Positions 1 to 6,395 of a stretch of DNA of 10,236 nucleotides are shown one piece after another. A program made the position numbers and the translations under genes. The notes under the pieces were generated by a model. That model made no database searches and had not been told where the DNA came from. It saw nothing but the letters and a program-made list of their open reading frames with translations. Source of the DNA: JADLHS01 sp964553795 (GTDB taxonomy: Bacteria > Verrucomicrobiota > Verrucomicrobiia > Limisphaerales > JADLHS01); contig CAZKMR010000131.1 in NCBI GenBank assembly GCA_964553795.1, positions 1 through 10,236 of the forward strand, in the 5' to 3' direction. How positions within the stretch are numbered: position 1 is the stretch's first letter; every line of letters begins with the position of its first letter.

Positions 1-31
1 CCTGACAATCATTCCCCTGACGATCTTCCGC

Positions 32-2878
32 TTACGGCCATTGCACCCGAAAAAATTTCTGTGGTTCGTCTGGATCAATCGCGTGCGGCGATATCGCGGT
101 GAGGTTCGGCGTCCACGGGCCGAGCAGATTGGTGGCTTCGAGCAAGGTGCCCGCGGTCCAGATCAGTTGCGCATCAGCGCCGGCCTCGGACATTCCCCAC
201 CGCACCGTTGGCGGTATCGCCGGTTCGAGCACCACAATGTTATCCACGCGCAACGAAGTCGAAGCTCGCGCCACTGTCCCAACAAAATTGGTCGTTGCCA
301 CCCATTGCCCCACCGGCCAGGAACGCGAAAACGCCGTGCCCGCCGCCGCGCCGTTCAAATCCACAACCACGCCGCCAGCGGTGAGATTGGTCACTTCCAT
401 CGTCGCCGTGCGCGTCACGTCGTCCAGCGCCACCGTCACGCGATACCAATTCGTCGGATTCGCCGCTACGCCACTGGAATAAGTTGTTCCCCCGGCAATC
501 GTGTCGCGAAAACTGAAGTAAGCGCCGCCGCTGATGTCGTTCACGCCGGCGACCACGCCGCTTTCCGATTGCGAAAACATTCCATCGCCGTTTGTATCGA
601 CGAACCCCGCCACTCCGGCCTTGTTCGCCGTCGGGGCGAGCAAATCGAAACGAAACTTCTTGCCGAGCACCACATTGGTGTTCGCGCCGATGTAAGCATT
701 GTTGGCATCGCCCGAACCCAACGCCTGTCCGCCATCGTAAAGCCCGGAACTGGTCGTCGCGACAATCGCCCCGCGCCCGCCGCTGGTGGACTGCGACCAG
801 CCCTGTTGTCCGATGAATTGCGCATTTACCGCGCCCGCTGCCGTTGAATTCGCGACGTTGCCCAATCCGTAAAACGGCGATTCGAAATCGAATCCCACGC
901 CGCGCAACGGATTGGTCGGCGTCACGTAACGATTCGTCGGGCTCTGATAAAACCACGCCACAATCCCACCTTCAACCGCGGCGGAAACGGCCAGAGAATT
1001 CGTGGCGGTCACCGTGTCGCTCTCCGGGATTGAACTCGTATCGCGGATATAGTTCGCCTGATAAACAACGCCGGGCGTCAGGAAGTTGAGCGAAATGTTC
1101 CATTGGCGCGCCGTGCCCGTGTTCATGCCGGCGACGAACCATTCCGTACCCTTGCGCCGCGCGAGCACCGCTGTCTGACCAAGCTGACTTTCTGCCAACA
1201 CAACGGTTTCATCCCAGGTCGCCGGAATGTTCTTGATCAAAAGGGCGACCGGACTTTGCGCGATGAGATCCGCTCGCTCGGCCAGCGTGATGAGTGGCCC
1301 GGGCATCGCAATCATCGACGCCACCTCAAACGCCACCGAACGTGACCCGCGCAACCCGCCTTGCAGTGCGAGCGGCGTGAAATCCGCCGGCCCGGCGAGG
1401 AAACGCACAAACACCGGCATCACGTGCGAGAACGGTCCGGCAAACTGTTCCTTCCCGAACACGGCTTCGACTTGAAGCAAATTGGGATACGTGCGGAATT
1501 GTCCCGTCGGCTTCGACGCACCATGAAAGTTCACCACCAGCCGATACGCCGCCGCTTCGCGTAAAATGTCCTCCTGCAATTTCACGCGCTCTTTCGATGC
1601 TGGATGCACGCCACCGAAATCAAAAAAATCCGCCTTGAATCCCGCCACGCCGTAATTGGTGAGTTGCTGGAAGAAAGTTGCTCGCTGCGCCGCTGAGTTC
1701 AGTTCCGCCGACCGTTTCCACAGCAAGACTTTCACGCCGCGCTCAGTCGAAAAATTCACCACTTGCTGCACCTGCGACCACGGATTGCCGCCATTCCACA
1801 ACGCCCAGCCTTCGTCCACCGTGTTGTATTCCCAACCCAACTGCGACGCCCAAAATGAATTCGTCATCGCATTCGTGGCCGTGATGCCGTTCGCCGGCTT
1901 GTTCAACCAATCCCACACCGAGCGACCCGGGGCGCACCAGGTCGTCGCTGCGCCTTGGGGAAACAACGTCGCATCCGGTGCCGACGCGAGACTTTCCACT
2001 AGGTCACTGTTCACCAACGCATTTAGGTCCGCGCCCACTATGATGACGTGCCAAAGAGTGTTTGTGCTGGACGCATTGATGACGCCGCCGGTTGAACCAT
2101 CGGCATTCGGCGGAAACGCCACGCGCAATTCGCGTCCCGAGGCGCTCGCAGACTTGACGAGATACGGATTGGGAAACGCGCCGAGATTCGCCTCGGTCAA
2201 CGCGAGCCAACCGTTCGCTCCGGGCAATTGCACCGTCGCCGGCGGCCCAATCGGAGCGTTGTTGGTCAAGGCTGTGATCGTGGCGCTTGTGAAAATGTTT
2301 TCGTACACGGCTGTTCCCGGCTGATACCAGACGGTGCTCCCGCTGGGTAAAACAAAACTCGTGGCGTCCGCTGAAACCGCAAACGTTTGCGTCCCGGAAA
2401 ATTCATACCGCAATGCGACACCACCATCGAACGCACGCACATTTATTCGATAATTCACTCCAGACGCCGGATGACTGACGAGCACCCATTGCGCTTGATA
2501 ATGATTGGTCGCGGTCGCCTTGACTCCGTGACGAGAGGGAAACGTTTCGTTGGCCGCGTAAGAATCGCCTGCGCTCACCGCCACGCCTACGCCGACGTTC
2601 GTGCCATTCACTGTCAATCCCAGCGCCGAATTCTCCACCACAGTCACGCCGCGATACGAAATCGCGTAAGTCAGATTTCCGCCCGGCGCATTCACGCTCG
2701 CGACCACTTGCCCATCGGGACTGCTCACCGTCACGGCCAATGCCGACGCCGCGCGCATCAAGATCAACGCGAGGCCAGACAAGCTAAAAGGGCGGATTAT
2801 TTGTTTCACGACGGGTGCAAGGTTTCGCGTTGTGGATGAGTGATTACGCGCACTGAGTATCTGAAACGCCAAGTTCAT
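32..2878 (-). CDS. Secreted glycoside hydrolase family 97 alpha-glycosidase (retaining, alpha-galactosidase-like) with C-terminal extension
   Basis: GH97 enzymes cut terminal alpha-galactosyl or alpha-glucosyl residues. The 948-residue product has a long basic N-region, then a hydrophobic core at about 31-48 ending ASALA, read as a Sec signal. The N-terminal beta-sandwich spans about 49-300 and the (beta/alpha)8 barrel about 305-545. Family blocks are VDEGW (354-358), GFKADFFD (413-420), NFHGASKPTG (450-459), EAVFGKE (471-477) and LAGPADFTP (494-502). Asp417 sits where retaining GH97 members carry their nucleophile, with Glu471 or Glu477 as acid/base and metal-ligand candidates; inverting SusB-type members lack that Asp. 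Residues 650-885 look like an extra beta-sandwich containing an EF-hand-like loop (DTNGDGMFSQSE, 761-772). The last 60 residues are the shared verrucomicrobial tail ending FFRVQWP. The ATG lies inside the stop of the upstream GH76 gene, so translation is probably coupled. Family is secure; substrate is inferred. Confidence 0.9.
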   Translation of the reverse strand: MNLAFQILSARNHSSTTRNLAPVVKQIIRPFSLSGLALILMRAASALAVTVSSPDGQVVASVNAPGGNLTYAISYRGVTVVENSALGLTVNGTNVGVGVAVSAGDSYAANETFPSRHGVKATATNHYQAQWVLVSHPASGVNYRINVRAFDGGVALRYEFSGTQTFAVSADATSFVLPSGSTVWYQPGTAVYENIFTSATITALTNNAPIGPPATVQLPGANGWLALTEANLGAFPNPYLVKSASASGRELRVAFPPNADGSTGGVINASSTNTLWHVIIVGADLNALVNSDLVESLASAPDATLFPQGAATTWCAPGRSVWDWLNKPANGITATNAMTNSFWASQLGWEYNTVDEGWALWNGGNPWSQVQQVVNFSTERGVKVLLWKRSAELNSAAQRATFFQQLTNYGVAGFKADFFDFGGVHPASKERVKLQEDILREAAAYRLVVNFHGASKPTGQFRTYPNLLQVEAVFGKEQFAGPFSHVMPVFVRFLAGPADFTPLALQGGLRGSRSVAFEVASMIAMPGPLITLAERADLIAQSPVALLIKNIPATWDETVVLAESQLGQTAVLARRKGTEWFVAGMNTGTARQWNISLNFLTPGVVYQANYIRDTSSIPESDTVTATNSLAVSAAVEGGIVAWFYQSPTNRYVTPTNPLRGVGFDFESPFYGLGNVANSTAAGAVNAQFIGQQGWSQSTSGGRGAIVATTSSGLYDGGQALGSGDANNAYIGANTNVVLGKKFRFDLLAPTANKAGVAGFVDTNGDGMFSQSESGVVAGVNDISGGAYFSFRDTIAGGTTYSSGVAANPTNWYRVTVALDDVTRTATMEVTNLTAGGVVVDLNGAAAGTAFSRSWPVGQWVATTNFVGTVARASTSLRVDNIVVLEPAIPPTVRWGMSEAGADAQLIWTAGTLLEATNLLGPWTPNLTAISPHAIDPDEPQKFFRVQWP
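2875..2878 (-). other. ATGA stop/start overlap coupling GH76 and GH97
   Basis: On the minus strand the TGA of the GH76 gene (2877-2875) and the ATG of the GH97 gene (2878-2876) share bases as ATGA. This is the usual signature of termination-reinitiation and marks the two genes as one operon. I see no strong Shine-Dalgarno for the second gene, which fits coupling. Confidence 0.85.
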
Positions 2879-5800
2879 GGGTAAACCAAACGGAAGAACA
2901 CGCTGCCCGCGCTGGCGTCTATCGGCAGCGTGACAAGATTCGAGAGTGTCGCGGCTGGAACTTCAAACCACGTTCCCGCCAATCCGACCCCAAGCGCATT
3001 GGTCTGCACTTCCAATCGCCAACCAATGTGGCTCGCCGCCCAGGAAATCGTCAGCGATTCACCGCCGTGTTGCACGGCGAGATAAGTTGGCGTGGTTGAA
3101 ACTGCGGTACTGACGGCGAGCGAACCATCCACCGCCAGTTTGTCCTGCCACACCAATCCCGGCGCGAGTTGCGGCAACGTCGCCGTCGCAAATCCAGTCA
3201 CGGCCTGATTGAACAACTGGAAGTGGTCGCCGGCTTGCAACGGTGCGCCGATGTTCGTCACGTTCAACGTGCCACTCGCCGTGATATCGCCGCCGACAAT
3301 GAACCGATCGCAATTCAGTTGCAGCCCGCGATCCAGTTCCATCACCGCCGTTCCGTTGAGGTGCAACGATTCGCTGATCGTCAACGCGCCCACGCTCGCG
3401 CCCGGCAATACCGTTGCGCCCGGCGCAACTTCCAGCGTGCCAAGGATCGTTCCGGCCCCGGTGAATCTGCGGCCATTGTTCACAACAAATTTGCTATCTG
3501 CTCGGCTGGAGACATCCAATGTCGCGCCAGCCAGCAACTCGAACTCCGCGCTGCTGCTGATGTCGGCGGCATCGGTCAATTCGAGCACGCCCGCACCGAC
3601 CGTAGTTTTGCCAGTGTAGGAATTATTGCGCGTTAACGTGAGTCGCCCCGCGCCAATTTTTCGCAACGAACCCGCACCACTCACGAGGTTGGTGAATGTT
3701 TGCGCTGTTGGATTCGCGATAATGAGCATCGCGTGATTGGTCACATTGCCCACGAGCGTTGCGCTGCGCGGCCCACCATCGCCCAGTTGCAACGCGCCAC
3801 CCGCGATGGTCGTCCCGCCTGTCCACGTATTTGAACCGGCCAAGGTAAGCGTGCCAGTGCCGACCTTGACCAGCGCGAGCGTGCCGACTCCATTACTGAT
3901 GACGCCGAGAAAAACACCGCTATCCGCGTCACCATTGCCGATGGTCAATACGCTCGTCGTTCCAACCGCGTTGTTGAGAATGCGCCCTCCTGCGCCGCTG
4001 AGATCGCCAACGCTTTGGCTCGTGCCATTCAAATTCAAAGTCCCAAAGCCGCGACCGGCATTCGTAAAAATCAAAGCACCGCTGGGACTGCCCAGATTCC
4101 CCGCCGAAGCGAGCTGCAACGTGTGCGGTGCTTCGATCACTGTGCCGCCCGCGTAGGTGTTGACGCCGGAGAAAATCACCGTGCCGTTCAATGGAGAACT
4201 CGCACTCGCGCCGATTCGCAAAGCGCCGTCACCACCGATCAGCGCCGGGAACGTGAATGTATTTCCCTGCGGATCAATTTTGCCGCCGCCCGCCCGCAAA
4301 GTGACTTTGCCACCGAGTTGCGCGCTGTTCCCCGCCCAATTCGCCACCTCGCCGCCGTCCAAAAACAAATCAGTCCCAATCGAAACAAATCGTCCGCCTG
4401 AGGTATTCTTGAAGGCGAGCACGCCGCCATTCGAAATCGTCAGCGAACTGCCGGCGAACGAATGATGCGATGTATTTGGCGGCGTCCGTAAGGTGCGGCC
4501 ATTGGCGACCACATAATGATTCGTCCACGTCGGAGGCTGGCTGTTGCTCCAATTCAACGCCGCGTCAAAACTGCTCGTACCGTTCGCGTCGCTGGCGTTC
4601 AGGAAAACCACTGGCCCGCCCGGATTTTGCGTGGGCGGCAGCAGATTCACAATCAACACCGAACCCCAGCAGCCAAAGGAATATCGCGTGCCGTCCGGCG
4701 TTTGATCCCACCATTTGGACCACGAAAGGTTATCGCTGGCGCGCCGCATATTCCACGCGGCGTTGGCATTCTGTTGCAACCAGAGTTGATACTGAGCTTC
4801 CAACTTGCGCTCGCGCATGAATTTCACCATCCAACGCACGAAGATGCCGTTGAAACCACCGAGATCATTGTGCTCGTCGTAGTTGGGCAACTGCCCGCCC
4901 GTGCCCATGCTGTTCTTCACATAATTCGCCGCGAGCATCGCGTCGTTGGTGTATCCCAGAAAATTTGCTGCTCCGATGAACGTCCCCGAATTGTACGTGA
5001 TCGGCGTCGTGTCCTTGTTGCCCGAAATATTGTAACTGTCGTAAACGCGACCCGTGTTCGGATCGAACAAATGCGTGCGCTCCCATTGATACAAGCTCTC
5101 GGCGAGGTTGCGATAATTCGGGTCGTTATAATTCTGGTAGATCAAATAGGCCGCAATCGCGCCAGGGCCGTTCACGCAGGCATTTTTCGAAGTATTCAAA
5201 GGTGATTTCCACCATAGTCCGCCGCCGAGATCACTGGACCAGGCCCGCGCATAACAGGCGTCGAAATTACTTTTCGCCACACTCCGATAGGTAGGATTGC
5301 CGGTGTATTGATACGCGCGCGAACACGCGATCACCATCCACATGATGTCATCGTTGAACTCGTTCCAGATCCAACTTGTGCCGTAATCCGAAACGAAGCC
5401 GTTGTAGAGCCGTTGAAATTGCGTGAGATAGACGGTGTTGCTGGTTTGCTCGTAGAGATCGATCAACATCTCCATCTGATTGGCGCGGCCCCAAAACCAG
5501 GTCGTGCCCCCGTCAGTTGTGTTCCGGAAATAACCGCGATTTCCAGAAGCGGTGAAATAAAACGCGTCGTTGAAAGCCGTGACCATCGCCTGACCATCGC
5601 CCGCGACGTAGGCAAAAGCATTGAAATTTCCGACCTGAAGAAAGCCAAGCAACAGCGCGATCGCGCGGCTGATCCGCGAACCCGCCTTGACCCAGCGCGC
5701 CCTCGCCGTTGCCGAACGGCGCGCGGTCGCTACCTGCGACGTTGCCTGATTCCGCGCGGGCGAAACTTCAGGATGATCCGAGGCCGACGTTAACTCGCAT

Positions 5801-5889
5801 TGCATGGCAACAAACCACGCCAGAAACGTTCGACTCGCGACGCTCCGAGTGGGTTGGGAAGCTTGGCCGTTGCCGCGTGGAATCAGCAA
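2875..5889 (-). CDS. Secreted GH76 alpha-1,6-mannanase-like protein with autotransporter-associated beta-strand (PATR) repeats
   Basis: GH76 enzymes are endo-alpha-1,6-mannanases acting on fungal or algal alpha-mannan or on mycobacterial mannan. The catalytic domain covers about 95-415 of 1004 residues, with the adjacent catalytic aspartates in NEFNDDIMW (Asp180, Asp181) and aromatic-rich GH76 motifs such as GGGLWWK (222-228) and the NGPGAIAAY helix (240-248). Residues 420-930 are beta-helical, with three clear PATR repeats of the form GTLTLxGxNTxTGGTT...GxLxL (about 570-595, 675-702, 743-771). No translocator barrel follows; the chain ends in the shared tail (FFRLVYP). Start choice: TTG at 5889 has an AAGGTG Shine-Dalgarno 3 nt upstream and an in-frame TAA immediately before it. 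ATG at 5805 (Met29) is the alternative but has no visible ribosome site. The signal peptide is probably RISRAIALLLGF...NAFA (72-93), an unusually deep position. The stop overlaps the GH97 ATG as ATGA. Confidence 0.9.
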   Translation of the reverse strand: MLIPRGNGQASQPTRSVASRTFLAWFVAMQCELTSASDHPEVSPARNQATSQVATARRSATARARWVKAGSRISRAIALLLGFLQVGNFNAFAYVAGDGQAMVTAFNDAFYFTASGNRGYFRNTTDGGTTWFWGRANQMEMLIDLYEQTSNTVYLTQFQRLYNGFVSDYGTSWIWNEFNDDIMWMVIACSRAYQYTGNPTYRSVAKSNFDACYARAWSSDLGGGLWWKSPLNTSKNACVNGPGAIAAYLIYQNYNDPNYRNLAESLYQWERTHLFDPNTGRVYDSYNISGNKDTTPITYNSGTFIGAANFLGYTNDAMLAANYVKNSMGTGGQLPNYDEHNDLGGFNGIFVRWMVKFMRERKLEAQYQLWLQQNANAAWNMRRASDNLSWSKWWDQTPDGTRYSFGCWGSVLIVNLLPPTQNPGGPVVFLNASDANGTSSFDAALNWSNSQPPTWTNHYVVANGRTLRTPPNTSHHSFAGSSLTISNGGVLAFKNTSGGRFVSIGTDLFLDGGEVANWAGNSAQLGGKVTLRAGGGKIDPQGNTFTFPALIGGDGALRIGASASSPLNGTVIFSGVNTYAGGTVIEAPHTLQLASAGNLGSPSGALIFTNAGRGFGTLNLNGTSQSVGDLSGAGGRILNNAVGTTSVLTIGNGDADSGVFLGVISNGVGTLALVKVGTGTLTLAGSNTWTGGTTIAGGALQLGDGGPRSATLVGNVTNHAMLIIANPTAQTFTNLVSGAGSLRKIGAGRLTLTRNNSYTGKTTVGAGVLELTDAADISSSAEFELLAGATLDVSSRADSKFVVNNGRRFTGAGTILGTLEVAPGATVLPGASVGALTISESLHLNGTAVMELDRGLQLNCDRFIVGGDITASGTLNVTNIGAPLQAGDHFQLFNQAVTGFATATLPQLAPGLVWQDKLAVDGSLAVSTAVSTTPTYLAVQHGGESLTISWAASHIGWRLEVQTNALGVGLAGTWFEVPAATLSNLVTLPIDASAGSVFFRLVYP

Positions 5890-5905
5890 TTACACCTTCG
5901 TGTAA
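5890..5905. repeat. Inverted repeat TTACACcttcGTGTAA over the GH76 ribosome site
   Basis: Two perfect 6-nt arms with a 4-nt loop directly abut the TTG start codon. In the mRNA sense the loop and 3' arm hold the Shine-Dalgarno. It could be a translation-control hairpin or an operator-like palindrome; the stem is AT-rich and short, so its stability is uncertain. Confidence 0.5.
5893..5898 (-). promoter_or_regulatory. Shine-Dalgarno AAGGTG supporting a TTG start of the GH76 gene
   Basis: Minus-strand AAGGTG ends 3 nt before TTG at 5889 (5 nt from the AAGG core), and an in-frame TAA sits directly before the TTG. This is the best ribosome site near the gene start. It lies across the loop and one arm of the inverted repeat 5890-5905, so it could be partly hidden when the hairpin forms. 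Confidence 0.5.
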
Positions 5906-5921
5906 CGCCACCTCTCATAGT

Positions 5922-5935
5922 CGCCTCATGAGGCG
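5922..5935. repeat. Perfect 14-bp palindrome CGCCTCATGAGGCG, operator-like
   Basis: This gapless palindrome lies 33 nt upstream of the GH76 TTG start and just downstream of the best -10 candidate (5942-5947), about where transcription would begin. That position suits a repressor site. A gapless palindrome cannot form a good RNA hairpin without a loop, which favours a DNA-binding role. No regulator is in the window. Confidence 0.45.
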
Positions 5936-5941
5936 CAACGA

Positions 5942-5971
5942 ATTACATGAAGCGCGTTCCATGAACGTGAA
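5942..5971 (-). promoter_or_regulatory. Candidate sigma-70-type promoter of the GH76-GH97 operon
   Basis: On the minus strand TTCACG (5971-5966) is followed after 18 nt by TGTAAT (5947-5942), five of six matches to the -10 consensus but only a weak -35. Transcription would start near 5935. The inverted repeat CGTTCcatGAACG (5955-5967) falls in the spacer and overlaps the -35. Verrucomicrobial promoter consensus is poorly defined, so this is tentative. Confidence 0.25.
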
Positions 5972-6173
5972 ATGTGTGAGCGTTCGCAGGTCGTAGCTTC
6001 ACAGTCTCTTCAACCACGGCTGCTCCTGCGCGGGTTTTCGGGCGCAGAACAGCACGTTCGCCACTTTGGGGTCACATTTTCGACGCCGGATTTGAGGTTC
6101 TGTGGAACCTGTGGGAAACAAGCGGAAACATTCGAAGTTGGGAACAACCGGGCACCATGCGGAATCCAAACAA

Positions 6174-6200
6174 AAAACCCATTGAAATTCAATGGGTTTT
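6174..6200 (-). terminator. Rho-independent terminator of tRNA-fMet
   Basis: Perfect 13-nt arms AAAACCCATTGAA / TTCAATGGGTTTT flank a single central base. On the minus strand the GGG arm runs into TTTTTT, giving a standard intrinsic terminator 15 nt past the CCA end of the tRNA. The symmetric A/T flanks would also let it work on the plus strand. It insulates the GH76-GH97 operon from upstream transcription. Confidence 0.85.
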
Positions 6201-6214
6201 GACGTTAGCAAAAT

Positions 6215-6291
<77 letters not shown>

Positions 6292-6305
6292 ATCCGAAAG
6301 CGGCC

Positions 6306-6336
6306 AATATAATGCCGAACGAACTTCACAACGCAA
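6306..6336 (-). promoter_or_regulatory. Candidate promoter of tRNA-fMet
   Basis: Minus-strand TTGCGT (6336-6331) and TATATT (6311-6306), 19 nt apart, place a start site about 8 nt before the mature 5' end at 6291. The -10 is good and the spacing is long. Read-through from the upstream gene, which has no obvious terminator, is also possible. Confidence 0.3.
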
Positions 6337-6395
6337 GCAACAAAACGATCCGGGGTAATCAACAACAGCATTTCCTTGTAAAGCACACCAAGCCC

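Larger units (their letters stand above)
5890..6214. other. Gene-free leader between tRNA-fMet and the GH76-GH97 operon
   Basis: No convincing gene lies in these 325 nt. The tRNA terminator occupies the right end and the operon's presumed promoter and leader the left. Several inverted repeats stand out: TTACACcttcGTGTAA (5890-5905), the perfect palindrome CGCCTCATGAGGCG (5922-5935), CGTTCcatGAACG (5955-5967), a two-part stem at 6021-6054, and AGGTTCtgtgGAACCT (6095-6110). Short open frames on both strands read through the terminator hairpin and show no family features, so I do not call them. Confidence 0.6.

Noticed and set aside
1..26. Near-identical direct repeat CCTGACAATC / CCTGACGATC after the GH97 stop
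   Set aside because: Only two 10-mers with one mismatch at the window edge; not enough to call an element or terminator.
41..847. Long plus-strand open frame opposite the 3' part of the GH97 gene (268 codons)
   Set aside because: Composition is Arg/His/Pro-rich with no family features; it is an antisense shadow of a secure GC-rich coding sequence. The same applies to the other plus-strand frames in this window.
5999..6211. Two overlapping minus-strand frames between the tRNA and the GH76 gene
   Set aside because: They begin at or within the terminator hairpin, lack ribosome sites, and show no recognisable domain or coding bias.
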